Made by a program: the position numbers and the translations under genes
The notes under the pieces: generated by a model
Databases searched by the model: none
Told to the model about the DNA's origin: nothing
What the model saw: the letters and a program-made list of their open reading frames with translations, nothing else
From: Solirubrobacterales bacterium
GTDB taxonomy: Bacteria > Actinomycetota > Thermoleophilia > Solirubrobacterales > Thermoleophilaceae
DNA: 55,140 nt
Reading direction: 5' to 3'
Assembly: GCA_012718975.1 (NCBI GenBank)
Contig: JAAYBF010000036.1
Location: 1 to 55,140, forward strand
Part shown: positions 39,485 to 48,420 of the stretch, piece by piece
How positions within the stretch are numbered: the stretch's first letter is position 1
Layout: each line of letters opens with the position of its first letter

Positions 39485-40592
39485 TCTCTTCCTTCGAGAG
39501 GCTGGCCTCGAGGGCGAGCTCGGTCGACGACAGGAGCAGCCCCGACTGGCGCCGGAGGACGTTCGTCGTGAGGACGAGGCTGGGCCTGGACTTGCTGATC
39601 CGGCCGTTCTGAAGCGCGCGCCCTTCCCACAGTGGATTCGAGCGTGCCCAGTCGACCGCGTGGAGCTTGCGGAGATCGCTCTGCCATGACTCTGGGCGTT
39701 GAGCGATCAGCTCACCGCCGACGAGCCCGAGCGCGTGGAGGGCGACAGCGTGGACGTGGATGTAGTCGCGGCGAAGATCGGCGGCCGTCTTGCCATCGCC
39801 GACGATGCCCCATCCGCAGATCAACTCGCCGACGATCTCCCAGAACTCGACGACCATGCGTTCTTGAGGCTCGCCGAAGTCCTCTTGCATCGCGCAGGAC
39901 CGCAACAGCGCGTTGGTCGCTTGGTAGATCGCGCTCAGCGTGAACATGCACGACGCACGGTTCGAGAGGCTCGACTTGTCGAGATCGGTCAGCCCGTTGA
40001 AGGGGCAAACGCTCGAAGCAACGCGCCGAGCTATCTCCGCGACCTTGTCGCGATGGTCGTAGAGGACGTTGAGCGACGTGCTGGGGCGGATTCCATGGCG
40101 ATTGAGGTCGGCAAAGATCTGCTGGCTCCGGACAAGCCCTGCGTCGAGGAAGAGCACCAGCGGGACGGACTCATTAGCCAGTCCGGGTGTCGTCTCTAGT
40201 GCCTTGGCGATTGCCGCCCGACGATGCTGGCCGTCGTTCACCAGGATGCGCGCGTCGGCGGGGACCACGAGCTCTCCTACGCGGGCTCCGTCCTGGAGAA
40301 CCCCTTGGGCGTCAAACTGTACATCGGCATCGATGGAAGCGGTGATTGCGGACAGGACGTATGACTTCGGATTCTCGCTCAGGTATCGCGCGATCTGGGG
40401 CACCCGAGCCTTGTTCAGAACCCGCTGCGCCCGAAGCTCCGGGGGAAGGTCGGGCGGGTCGAAGGTCAAGAGCTGAGGGACCATGCGCAGCTGGCAAGCC
40501 GTCACGAAGTAGGAGCGGCCAGCTTGCGTCGCTCGAATGCTCGGGAAGCGAAGCTCAGTCGGCATGTGTGGAGCGGGCGTTGAGGAAGTCAT
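39471..40592 (-). CDS. dndB: DndB, regulator of DNA phosphorothioation (DGQHR protein), 373 aa
   Basis: 'ILVNDGQHRRAAIAKAL' (DGQHR 120-124) and the lead-in 'RFPSIRATQAGRSYFVTACQLRMVPQLLTFD' identify DndB. In studied systems DndB represses the dnd operon and tunes the number of sulfur-modified sites. 'QQIFADLNRHGIRPSTSLNVLYDHRD' is a second conserved block. The frame is open to 40826, but ATG 40592 begins the conserved region (another ATG lies at 40565). It is the first gene of the operon; the 284 bp to the tRNA-Phe gene must hold the promoter, probably with a DndB-controlled operator, though no site could be fixed by eye. Confidence 0.9.
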   Translation of the reverse strand: MTSSTPAPHMPTELRFPSIRATQAGRSYFVTACQLRMVPQLLTFDPPDLPPELRAQRVLNKARVPQIARYLSENPKSYVLSAITASIDADVQFDAQGVLQDGARVGELVVPADARILVNDGQHRRAAIAKALETTPGLANESVPLVLFLDAGLVRSQQIFADLNRHGIRPSTSLNVLYDHRDKVAEIARRVASSVCPFNGLTDLDKSSLSNRASCMFTLSAIYQATNALLRSCAMQEDFGEPQERMVVEFWEIVGELICGWGIVGDGKTAADLRRDYIHVHAVALHALGLVGGELIAQRPESWQSDLRKLHAVDWARSNPLWEGRALQNGRISKSRPSLVLTTNVLRRQSGLLLSSTELALEASLSKEENVAA

Positions 40593-40876
40593 GGAAGTGT
40601 CTCGTGCTCGGGGCAAGGTAGGCGTGAAGCCGGACGGACGCCTGGTCAAGGCGGCGCGACCATAGCTCTGCGCCGCCCGACAAGCGAGCGGCTCCCGCCG
40701 CGAGCCCGACACTTCCTCAGGGCTCTGCGCTCCCAACTCTGCCCCCCCAACCTCGGAACGCGAGGCGATTAGGACTCCGAATAGGACGTGGCGGCCCACA
40801 ACACGGCCATCTGGCGCACCAAACAAGCGCCCTGAACTGGCCTAGAAAGTGCCCCATTTGCAGGCCTTCCCCCCGA
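40593..40876. other. Intergenic region between dnd operon and tRNA-Phe; likely dnd promoter and island end
   Basis: This stretch of 284 bp has no convincing gene (the open frame upstream of dndB has no conserved content). It holds the dnd promoter and the junction of the island with the 3' end of tRNA-Phe. No strong hairpin or long repeat was seen. Confidence 0.4.
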
Positions 40877-40949
40877 TGGCGAGACCCGGATTCGAACCGG
40901 GGACACCACGATTTTCAGTCGTGTGCTCTACCAACTGAGCTATCTCGCC
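40877..40949 (-). tRNA. tRNA-Phe (anticodon GAA)
   Basis: On the minus strand the 7-bp acceptor stem GGCGAGA/TCTCGCC, D-arm 'AGCTCAGTTGGTAGAGC', anticodon loop CTGAAAA (GAA at 34-36) with stem CACGA/TCGTG, and T-arm 'CCCGGTTCGAATCCGGG' fold into a complete cloverleaf with discriminator A; CCA is not encoded. Its 3' end points left, toward the dnd operon and the conjugative element, which is the usual geometry of an island inserted at a tRNA 3' end. The gene remains complete. Confidence 0.95.
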
Positions 40950-41004
40950 AGGTCGGGGGATGGTATCCGGTCGGCGGCGGGCCGGTAGGGAGGCGGGCGC
41001 GGGG

Positions 41005-42591
41005 CTATACGGCGGCGTCGAGCGGGGCGGGTTCGCCGCCGGCCCCGGCGCCCTCGGCCCCGACCGCGTCGGTGGCGGGCCCGCCGCGCAGCGCCCACGC
41101 GACGAACACCGCGGCGGCCGCCAGCCCGGCCGCGGCGAGCGCCAGTCCCGCCCGGGCGCCCGCGTCGAACGCCGCGTCGCCGGCTGCGAGCAGCGCCGCG
41201 GCGCCCTCCGGCCCCAGCCGGGCCGCGGCGTCCTCCGCATGGCCGATCGAGCTGCGCGCCGCCTCCCGCACCGCCTCCCCGAACCCGTCGAGCCGGTCGC
41301 CGACCTCGCTCGCGTAGATCGCCGCCGACAGGCTGCCGACGGTCGCGATCCCCAGCGCGCCGCCGACCTGGCGCGCGAGCTGGTTGGCCGCCGATCCGTC
41401 GCCGGCCTTCGCCGGCGGCAGGTCGTTGAGGATCGTCGCCGTCGCCGGGATGATCGCGAAGCCGAACGCCGCCCCGTACACCAGCATCGCGACGCCGACG
41501 AGCGGGAGCGGCGTGTCGTCGCCGAACGGCATCAGCGCCAGGCAGCCGACCGCCGCCACCGCCAATCCGCCCGCGATCGACGCCCGCGCGCCCAGCCGGG
41601 CCAGCGCCGGCACCGCTCGCAGCGCCGGGCCGAGTCCGACCCCCAGCCCGACCGGGAACATCGCCACTCCCGCCGCAAGCGCGGTCCGCTCCTGCACGTA
41701 CTGCAGGTACTGAGGCACCAGGAACATCACCCCGAGGAACGACGCGTAGAGCGCGAGCAGCGCGACCACGCCGCCCGCCACCCGCGGGCGCACCAGCACC
41801 CGCACGTCGAGTAGCGGCTCGTCGGCCCGCAGCTCGCGCGCGACGACCGCCACCGCGCCCGCCAGCCCCGCCGCGAGCGCCGCCACCACCGCCGGGTCGC
41901 CCCAGCCCTCGTGCGCGCCCTCCACGAGGAAGAACACCAGACCCCCGAGCGCCACCACCGACAGCGCCGCCCCCGCGACGTCGAGGGCGGGCGCGTCGGG
42001 CCGGCGCGACTCCGGCAGCAGCGCCAGCCCCGCCGGGATCGCGACCGCCGCCACCGGCACGTTGACCAGGAACACGCCCGGCCAGCCGACCGCCGCGATC
42101 AGCGCCCCGCCGAGCACCGGCCCGAGCGCCATCGCCAGCCCCGCCGCGACCGTCCAGATCCCCAGCGCGCGCGGCCGCTCGCCCGGCTCGAACATCACCG
42201 TCAGCAGCGACAGCGCCGGCGGCAGCACGAACGCGACCGCCACCCCCATCAGCACCCGCGCCGCGATCAGCGCGCCCGGGCTCGGCGCGGCCGCGCACAG
42301 CACCGACGCGACCGCGAACGCCGCCATTCCGGCCAGGAACACCCGCCGGCGGCCGAACCGGTCGGCGATCCCGCTGGCCACCGCGAGCGTTCCGGCGAGC
42401 GCGACGAGGAACCCGTCGAGCACCCACTGCAGCTCTCCGAGCGTCGCGTCGAGGTCGCGCGAGATGTCGGGCAGCGCGACGTTGACGATCGTCATGTCGA
42501 CCGCGCTGACCACCATCGCTGCGCACACCACGGCGAGGCCGCGCCAGCGCAGCGCGGGGTCCCAGTCCCCGCCGGTGGGCGGTGCCTTCAT
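41005..42591 (-). CDS. MFS multidrug efflux transporter, DHA2 (14-TMS) type, 528 aa
   Basis: 'VVSAVDMTIVNVALPDISRDL' in the first helix is the motif D1-like mark of the DHA2 drug:H+ antiporters (EmrB/QacA). 'GIADRFGRRRVFLAG' is motif A, and 'GWPGVFLVNVPVAAVAIPAGL' is the conserved helix-5/6 region (motif C at 'GLAMALGPVLGGALI'). About 14 helices can be counted. It exports small toxic compounds or lipids in exchange for protons; the substrate is not predictable. ATG 42591 is clear. It begins the chromosomal side of the window right behind tRNA-Phe and is divergent from the lipoprotein gene. Confidence 0.85.
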   Translation of the reverse strand: MKAPPTGGDWDPALRWRGLAVVCAAMVVSAVDMTIVNVALPDISRDLDATLGELQWVLDGFLVALAGTLAVASGIADRFGRRRVFLAGMAAFAVASVLCAAAPSPGALIAARVLMGVAVAFVLPPALSLLTVMFEPGERPRALGIWTVAAGLAMALGPVLGGALIAAVGWPGVFLVNVPVAAVAIPAGLALLPESRRPDAPALDVAGAALSVVALGGLVFFLVEGAHEGWGDPAVVAALAAGLAGAVAVVARELRADEPLLDVRVLVRPRVAGGVVALLALYASFLGVMFLVPQYLQYVQERTALAAGVAMFPVGLGVGLGPALRAVPALARLGARASIAGGLAVAAVGCLALMPFGDDTPLPLVGVAMLVYGAAFGFAIIPATATILNDLPPAKAGDGSAANQLARQVGGALGIATVGSLSAAIYASEVGDRLDGFGEAVREAARSSIGHAEDAAARLGPEGAAALLAAGDAAFDAGARAGLALAAAGLAAAAVFVAWALRGGPATDAVGAEGAGAGGEPAPLDAAV

Positions 42592-42704
42592 GCGATAACC
42601 CTTACCGCCTGGCGGGACGGCGTCGCCCCGGCCCCCGCCGCCGAACCCGTGCGGACGCCACGCGGCCCTCTCGCCGCCCGGACGCTCCGCTACTCTCGCC
42701 GGTC

Positions 42705-44252
42705 ATGCGCAAGCTCGCCACCCTCACCGCCGTCGCGCTAGCCGCGGCCGCCGTCGCCGCCGGCTGCGGGGGCGGCGACAGCTCGTCCTCCTCGCCGCTG
42801 GGCAACGCACTCGGCTACCTGCCGTCCGACAGCCCGTTCGCGATCGCGATCGACACCGATCCCGACCGCCTCGACGAGGCGAGCGACCTCGCCGACGAGG
42901 CCCAGGGCGGCGACGGCCAGCTCGACGCGCTGCTGAAGCAGGCGCTCGGCGACCGCGCCGACCAGCTCGAGGACCTCAAGGATGCGCTCGGCAACCCGTT
43001 CGTCGTCGGCGCGACCAACACGCGCGAGTTCCTCGAGAGCCCCGAGGGCAGTGACCAGGCGTTCGTCGGCGCGATCCAGGCCGAGGACGGCGACGCGCTC
43101 CAGAAGCTCGTCGAGGGCGACCGCGCGACCGAGGACGGCGAGGTCGCCGGCGCGACCGTCTACGTCGACGACTCCGGCGACCCGTTCGCGATCGACGGCG
43201 ACACCCTCGTCGTCGCGGGCGACCGCTCCCAGCTCGAGGCGGCGCTCACCGCCCACGACGAGGAGAGCGGCCTCAGCGAGGACGACTTCGACGCCGCCAC
43301 CGACGGGCTGCCCTCCGACGCCGTCGCGCGCGTCTACCTCAACATCGGCGGGATGCTCCAGGCCAGCCCCGACGCCGACGAGGCCCTGCGCTCGAAGTGG
43401 GTCGCCGCCGTGCGCACCGGCGGCATCGCGCTCGCGGTCGAGGACGACGCCGTCGCGCTCGACATCAACGTCAACACCGATCCCGAGGGCCTCACCGACG
43501 CCGACCTGCCGATGGCCGCCGGCTCCGACTCGCCGCAGGTGCTCGACCGCGACGCCGCGATCGAGCTCGCGCTGCGCGACCCCTCGCAGCTGCTCGCCTT
43601 CGCGCAGGCGACCGCGCAGGCCGTCGACCCCGACGGCTTCTCCGGCTTCACCGAGGGCAAGGCCCAGATCGAGCGCCAGCTGAAGATCGACCTCGACGAC
43701 GACCTGATCGCCCAGCTCAAGGGCGACCTCGCGGTCAGCGTCGGCACCGACGGCAAGTTCGGCGCCCGCGCCGAGCTGACCGACCCCGACGCGCTGCGCG
43801 CCACGCTCGCCAAGCTCGAGCCGGTGCTGCCCGACCTCGCGCGCGGGATCGCCGGCGAGCGGGTCGGCTTCGCCGCTCCCAAGCAGGGCGAGGACTTCTA
43901 CGCCGTGGCCACCGCCGACGGCGACCAGGTCGTCTTCGGCGTCGTCGGCGACGTGCTGGTGGTCGCCAACGACCCGAAGATCGCCGGCTCCGTCGCCCGG
44001 CAGGGCACCGAGGCCGTCGACGGGGCCAGCGGCGCGCTGGTCGTCAAGACCGACCCGCGCCCGCTGCTCGCCGGCCTGCTCGGCCAGGTCTCCAGCCTCG
44101 AGCTCGGCAACGGCGGCGACCTCGCCGACCAGCTCGGCGGCCAGCTCTCCAGCCAGCTCGGCCGCCAGGACGACCTCGGCGACCTCACCGGCTCGATCGA
44201 GGCCACCACCGACGGCCTCACAGGCAGCTTCCGGATCGAGACCGGCGACTGA
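42705..44252 (+). CDS. DUF3352-type secreted lipoprotein, 515 aa
   Basis: ATG 42705 starts a lipoprotein signal peptide ('MRKLATLTAVALAAAAVAAGC', lipobox AAGC with the lipidated Cys near residue 21). The mature part is an acidic, repeated alpha/beta protein: 'YLPSDSPFAIAIDTDPDR', 'DDLIAQLKGDLAVSVG' and 'VVFGVVGDVLVVANDPK' are the signatures of DUF3352 proteins, which occur widely in actinobacteria as surface lipoproteins of unknown role. Its Asp/Glu content is very high, which may reflect a salt- or metal-rich surface. The 721-aa open frame on the opposite strand is a GC-driven shadow. It ends convergently with the M23 peptidase gene. Confidence 0.82.
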   Translation: MRKLATLTAVALAAAAVAAGCGGGDSSSSSPLGNALGYLPSDSPFAIAIDTDPDRLDEASDLADEAQGGDGQLDALLKQALGDRADQLEDLKDALGNPFVVGATNTREFLESPEGSDQAFVGAIQAEDGDALQKLVEGDRATEDGEVAGATVYVDDSGDPFAIDGDTLVVAGDRSQLEAALTAHDEESGLSEDDFDAATDGLPSDAVARVYLNIGGMLQASPDADEALRSKWVAAVRTGGIALAVEDDAVALDINVNTDPEGLTDADLPMAAGSDSPQVLDRDAAIELALRDPSQLLAFAQATAQAVDPDGFSGFTEGKAQIERQLKIDLDDDLIAQLKGDLAVSVGTDGKFGARAELTDPDALRATLAKLEPVLPDLARGIAGERVGFAAPKQGEDFYAVATADGDQVVFGVVGDVLVVANDPKIAGSVARQGTEAVDGASGALVVKTDPRPLLAGLLGQVSSLELGNGGDLADQLGGQLSSQLGRQDDLGDLTGSIEATTDGLTGSFRIETGD

Positions 44253-44270
44253 CGCGACACGCGCCGCGTC
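44251..44270 (+). terminator. Short hairpin after the DUF3352 gene
   Basis: GACGCG (44251-44256) and CGCGTC (44265-44270) form a 6-bp stem with an 8-nt loop directly at the stop codon, in the 40-bp gap before the convergent M23 gene. It is a weak candidate terminator without a T tract. Confidence 0.35.
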
Positions 44271-44292
44271 GGACTGCCACGGCGGACCTCGG

Positions 44293-45114
44293 TCAGCCCC
44301 GCCAGGCCAGCAGGAACGGCAGCGGGTCGACGGGCTTGCCGCCCTTGACGTACCAGCCGCCCACCCAGATCTCGAAGTGGAGGTGGGGGCCGGACGAGCG
44401 GCCGGTGCTGCCCATCTGGGCGATCTGCTCGCCGCGGCCGACGGTCTCGCCCGGCTCGACGAGGATCGAGCCCTTGCGCAGGTGCATGAAGACGTAGTCG
44501 CGGTCCTCGCCCGCGCCGGCGAGGACGATGTAGTAGCCGGCGCCCTCGGCCTGGAACTTGACGTAGCGGACCGTGCCCGCGGTGGGGGCGAGGATCGGGG
44601 TGCCCAGCGCCGCCGAGACGTCCTGGCCCTGGTGGATGTGGCCCGGGCGACCGGCGCCGAAGCGGCTGTCGGGGCCGCCGAGGCTGTAGTTCGAGCCGGC
44701 GACCGGGAAGACGTGTCCGGTCGCGTCGGTCGGGACGGTCGGTGCCGGCGCGGCCGGAGCCTGCGCGCGGCGCTTGGCCCGTGCCCGGGCCCGCGCGCGG
44801 GCCTTCGCCCGCGCCCGCTTGCGCGCCGCGGCCCGTCGGGCGGCGCGGCGCTTCGCCACGGCGGCACGACGCTTCGCCGCCGCGCGCCGCTTGGCGGCCG
44901 CACGGCGCTTCGCGGCGGCCTTGCGCTCGGCCTCGGCCTTCGCCTCGGCCTCGAGCATCCCGGCGCTCGCGCCGCCGGTCCCCGCGGAGTCCGTCTCGGG
45001 AGCGCCCGCGCCGCCGCCGGCGGGGCTCGTGTAGGTGCTCTGCGCCGCGGCCGGCGCGGCCGCGACGAGCAGCGCCACCGCCGCCGTCGCCAGGATGAGC
45101 GCGAACCGCCTCAC
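44293..45114 (-). CDS. Secreted M23-family peptidase with basic Ala/Arg/Lys repeat region, 273 aa
   Basis: A signal peptide (cleavage after 'PAAAQ', about residue 25) leads to a low-complexity stretch of Ala/Arg/Lys (about 55-120: repeated 'AAAKRR', 'RARAKARAR'), then a LytM/M23 domain. Zinc ligands are visible: His in 'GHIHQGQDVSA' (H-x3-D) and 'GPHLHFEIW' (HxH). The Pro/Ala junction is flexible. Such enzymes cut peptidoglycan cross-links or act as dead activators; here the ligands are all present, so it should be active. The basic repeat may bind anionic wall polymers. It lies 55 bp beyond the helicase gene on the same strand. Confidence 0.85.
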   Translation of the reverse strand: MRRFALILATAAVALLVAAAPAAAQSTYTSPAGGGAGAPETDSAGTGGASAGMLEAEAKAEAERKAAAKRRAAAKRRAAAKRRAAVAKRRAARRAAARKRARAKARARARARAKRRAQAPAAPAPTVPTDATGHVFPVAGSNYSLGGPDSRFGAGRPGHIHQGQDVSAALGTPILAPTAGTVRYVKFQAEGAGYYIVLAGAGEDRDYVFMHLRKGSILVEPGETVGRGEQIAQMGSTGRSSGPHLHFEIWVGGWYVKGGKPVDPLPFLLAWRG

Positions 45115-45169
45115 CCGAACCTCGTCGGCGTGCCGGCGCGATTCCTGCGCGCTGCAAGGTTGCGCCCAG

Positions 45170-47419
45170 TCAGACGGCCAGGCGCGCCAGCAGCTCGAGC
45201 GCGCCGGCCTTGTTCAGCGGCTCGTTGAGGTTGCCGCACTTCGGCGACTGCACGCACGACGGGCAGCCCGACCGGCACGGGCACTCCGAGATCAGGGCTG
45301 TCGCGTCGGCGACGAGCGTCTCGAACATCCGGAACCCCTGGCGGGTGATCCCGACGCCGCCGGGATGGCCGTCGTAGATGAAGACGGTCGGCTTGCCCGT
45401 CTGGCCGTGGAAGGCGGTCGAGAGGCCGCCGATGTCCCAGCGGTCGCACATCGCGATCAGCGGCAGCACCGCGATCTGGGCGTGCTCGGCGGCGTGCAGC
45501 GAGCCCTGCAGCACGTCGAGCGGGAAGTCGCCGGCGAGCGCCTGCTCGGGCAGCTCGTACCAGAGCGCCTGGGTGCTGAAGCTCTCCGGCTCCATGTCGA
45601 GCGTGACGAGGTCGAGGACCTCGTGGTCGGAGACGCGCTTGCGCTGGAAGGCGATCACCTGCTCGGTCACCGACACCGTGCCGAACGACAGCGTCGCCGC
45701 CCCCACCTCGCGGCGGTCGAGGATCCGCTCGACGTAGGTGTCGGTCTCTTTCTTCGGCTGGGTGTAGTAGTCGCCGGCGAACGGGGTCACGACCGCGCGG
45801 CGGAGCTCCATGTCGAGCTCGGCGACCTCGTAGCCGCGGCCCATGTGGAGGTAGATCGCGCCCGGGTGGGCGGCCGAGCGGGCGCGCGCCGCCTCGACGG
45901 TGCCGATCACCTCGCCCGCGTCGGCGTCGACGACTGACACCGAGTCCGGCGAGGCCGAGCGCAGCGGGATCCGCGCCGCCGGGAAGCCGTCGCCGCGCGG
46001 CAGGTAGCGTCCGCCGCGCTCGCGCAGCTGGCCGAGCTTGACCAGCCGGTCGGCATACGCGCTCCAGCGCGGCCCGAGGAACTCCTCGTCGCCGGGGGAG
46101 AGCGGCAGCTCGTAGGCGGCGGCGCAGAGGTGGGCGAGATGGATCTCCTCGGACTCGTGGTCGAGGATCGCCGCCTCCACCGGCCGCTCCAGGAAGCTGT
46201 CGGGGTGGCGGCAGAAGAACTGGTCGAGCGCGTCGGCGCCCGCCACGTAGACCGCCAGGCCGGTGCCGCGCCGGCCGGCGCGGCCCCACATCTGGCGCAG
46301 GCTCGCGACCGTCCCCGGGAACGTGACGACGACCGCCGCGTCGAGCTCGCCGACGTCGATGCCCAGCTCGAGCGCGTCGGTCGCGACGACCGCCAGCAGC
46401 TCGCCGTCGACCAGTCGCCGCTCGATCTCGCGCCGCTGGGCGGGGGTGTAGCCGGCGCGGTAGGGGGCGACCCGCTCGGCGAGGTCGGCGCGGCCGCGGT
46501 CCTCGAGCTTCAGGCGCGTGAACTGCTGGATCAGCTCGATCCCGCGCCGCGAGCGCAGGAAGCAGATCGTCCGCACCTCGCGCTCGACGAGGTCGGCGAG
46601 CAGGTCGGCCGCCTCCCCGAGCGGCGAGGCGCGCGCCCCGGTCCGCTCGTCGATCAGCGGCGGGTTGATCAGCGCGATCTGGCGCTCGTGGCGCGGGGCG
46701 CCCTCGCGGTCGACGAGCGCGACCTCGCGGCCGGTCAGCCGCTCGGCCAGCTCGGCCGGGTTGGCGATCGTCGCGCTCGCCAGCAGGAAGCGCGGCTCGG
46801 TGCCGTAGGCGAGCGCGAGCCGCCGCAGCCGCCGTAGCACGTTGGCGACGTGGGAGCCGAACACGCCGCGGTAGGTGTGGGCCTCGTCGACGACGACCCA
46901 GGCGAGGTTGGCGAGCACGTCGCCCCAGCCCTGGTGGTTGGGCAGCGCCCCGACGTGGAGCATGTCGGGGTTGGTGAGGATCAGGTTCGAGCGGCGGCGG
47001 ATCGCGGCGCGCTCCTCCTTCGGGGTGTCGCCGTCGTAGATCGCCGGGCGCAGGTACGGCAGCTTCAGCGCGTGCAGGGCGCGCGCCTGGTCCTGGGCGA
47101 GCGCCTTGGTCGGGTAGAGGTAGAGCGCGCGCGCCGAGGGGTCGTGGGCGAGCGTGTCGAGCACCGGCAGGTTGAACGCCAGCGACTTGCCCGACGCGGT
47201 GCCGGTCGTGACGATCGTGTCGGTCTCGTACGCGGAGGCGAGCGTCTCGGCCTGGTGGGCGTAGAGCTGCTCGATCCCGGCGCGGGCGAGCGCGTCGCGC
47301 AGGACGGGGTGCAGCTCGTCGGGGACCGCCGCCGGCCGCGCGCGCTGGGCGCCGAGCCGCGCGCGGGCGACCAGCCGCTCGTCGCGCTCGGCCGTTTCGA
47401 GCAGCGACTCCCAGGGCAT
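45170..47419 (-). CDS. DEAH-box helicase of the MrfA/YprA family with Cys-rich DUF1998 end, 749 aa
   Basis: Walker A 'TGTASGKSLAFNLPVL' and 'VVVDEAHTYRGVFGSH' (DEAH) lie in the first RecA domain; 'VVATDALELGIDVGELDAAVVVTFPGTVASLRQMWGRAGRRG' is motifs V and VI in the second. The C-terminus holds 'CPCRSGCPSCVQSPKCGN' (four or five Cys, likely zinc) preceded by 'GHPGGVGITRQGF', as in MrfA. MrfA is a 3'-5' helicase used for repair of mitomycin-type adducts in Bacillus; the same role here is inferred. ATG 47419 is chosen because it opens the conserved start; the frame is open to 47776. It is divergent from gpgS. Confidence 0.87.
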   Translation of the reverse strand: MPWESLLETAERDERLVARARLGAQRARPAAVPDELHPVLRDALARAGIEQLYAHQAETLASAYETDTIVTTGTASGKSLAFNLPVLDTLAHDPSARALYLYPTKALAQDQARALHALKLPYLRPAIYDGDTPKEERAAIRRRSNLILTNPDMLHVGALPNHQGWGDVLANLAWVVVDEAHTYRGVFGSHVANVLRRLRRLALAYGTEPRFLLASATIANPAELAERLTGREVALVDREGAPRHERQIALINPPLIDERTGARASPLGEAADLLADLVEREVRTICFLRSRRGIELIQQFTRLKLEDRGRADLAERVAPYRAGYTPAQRREIERRLVDGELLAVVATDALELGIDVGELDAAVVVTFPGTVASLRQMWGRAGRRGTGLAVYVAGADALDQFFCRHPDSFLERPVEAAILDHESEEIHLAHLCAAAYELPLSPGDEEFLGPRWSAYADRLVKLGQLRERGGRYLPRGDGFPAARIPLRSASPDSVSVVDADAGEVIGTVEAARARSAAHPGAIYLHMGRGYEVAELDMELRRAVVTPFAGDYYTQPKKETDTYVERILDRREVGAATLSFGTVSVTEQVIAFQRKRVSDHEVLDLVTLDMEPESFSTQALWYELPEQALAGDFPLDVLQGSLHAAEHAQIAVLPLIAMCDRWDIGGLSTAFHGQTGKPTVFIYDGHPGGVGITRQGFRMFETLVADATALISECPCRSGCPSCVQSPKCGNLNEPLNKAGALELLARLAV

Positions 47420-47462
47420 TTCCGACCGCGTGACAGCCACTCGGTGGCATAGTACGGGCGGC

Positions 47463-48380
47463 GTGATCCGATCCTTCGACCACGCCGAGTTTCCGCGCGA
47501 GCGGATGCTGGAGGGAAAGCGCCAGACGCTGACCGTCGTGCTGCCCGCGCGCGAGGTCGCCGACACCGTCGGGGAGATCGTCGAGCGGATCCTCGGCCTC
47601 GACGGGCTCGTCGACCAGGTGCTCGTCGTCGACGCCGACTCCGCCGACGGGACCGCCGCGGTAGCGCGGGCCGCCGGCGCCGAGGTCGTCTCGCAGGCCG
47701 AGCTGGGCGGGGTGGCGGGCGAGGCGGCGCTGCCGGCCGCGCGGGCGTTCGAAGCGCTCGGCCCCGTCGACGGCAAGGGCGACGCGATGTGGCGGGCGCT
47801 CGCCGCCGTCCGCGGCGACCTCGTCGCCTACATCGACGCCGACACGCGCGACTTCCGCCCCGAGTTCGTCAACGGCCTGTTCGGGCCGCTGCTCTGCGAG
47901 CCGGGCGTGCGGTTCGTCAAGGGCTCCTACCGGCGGCCGTTCACCGTCGACGGGCGCGAGGTGCCCGACGGCGGCGGGCGGGTCAGTCAGCTGACCGCGC
48001 GGCCGCTGCTCGGCGCGTTCTACCCGCCGCTCGGCGACCTCGGCCAGCCGCTGGCGGGCGAGATCGCCGCGCCGCGCGAGCTGCTCGAGCAGCTGCCGTT
48101 CGCGACCCGCTACGCGGTCGAGACGGCGATGCTGATCGACGTGCTCGAGCGCGAGGGCGCCGGCGCGATCGCCGAATGCGACCTCGGCGAGCGGCGCAAC
48201 CAGCATCAGCCGCTGCCGGCGCTGCGGCCGATGGCCGAGCAGGTGCTCGCGGTGATCTGCGAGCGCCTGCGCCGCGAGGGCCGGCTGCGCGACGGGGGGC
48301 CGGAGGACGGCACCGTCTACCGCCCGCCGTTCGCCGAGCTGGCGGGCGCGGCCGCCCCGGCGCGCGGCGTGACGGCCTGA
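47463..48380 (+). CDS. gpgS: Glucosyl-3-phosphoglycerate synthase GpgS, 305 aa
   Basis: This GT81-like glycosyltransferase makes glucosyl-3-phosphoglycerate from NDP-glucose and 3-phosphoglycerate, the first step to glucosylglycerate and methylglucose lipopolysaccharide primers. 'TVVLPAREVADTVGEIV' is the nucleotide-sugar start, 'VVDADSADGTA' and 'AYIDADTRDF' (DxD) bind sugar nucleotide and metal, and 'RFVKGSYRRPF...DGGGRVSQLTARPLLGAFYP' is the GpgS signature. The GTG at 47463 is used. The HAD phosphatase gene follows after 137 bp, matching the second step. The gene is divergent from the helicase gene. Confidence 0.92.
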   Translation: MIRSFDHAEFPRERMLEGKRQTLTVVLPAREVADTVGEIVERILGLDGLVDQVLVVDADSADGTAAVARAAGAEVVSQAELGGVAGEAALPAARAFEALGPVDGKGDAMWRALAAVRGDLVAYIDADTRDFRPEFVNGLFGPLLCEPGVRFVKGSYRRPFTVDGREVPDGGGRVSQLTARPLLGAFYPPLGDLGQPLAGEIAAPRELLEQLPFATRYAVETAMLIDVLEREGAGAIAECDLGERRNQHQPLPALRPMAEQVLAVICERLRREGRLRDGGPEDGTVYRPPFAELAGAAAPARGVTA

Positions 48381-48420
48381 CCACGCGCGAAGCCTCGATC
48401 CATCGCCCGCCCCCGCCGGC

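Noticed and set aside
34593-40592. dndF, dndG or dndH genes in the dnd cluster
   Set aside because: None is present between the integrase and the tRNA; the neighbouring ATPase has GHKL, not the HerA/FtsK-like motifs of DndH.
42738-44903. Very long open frames opposite real genes (for example 721 aa here, also 45111-48452 and 20447-21760)
   Set aside because: They are GC-driven shadows with low-complexity Arg/Ala/Val composition, and they lie antisense to genes with clear motifs.
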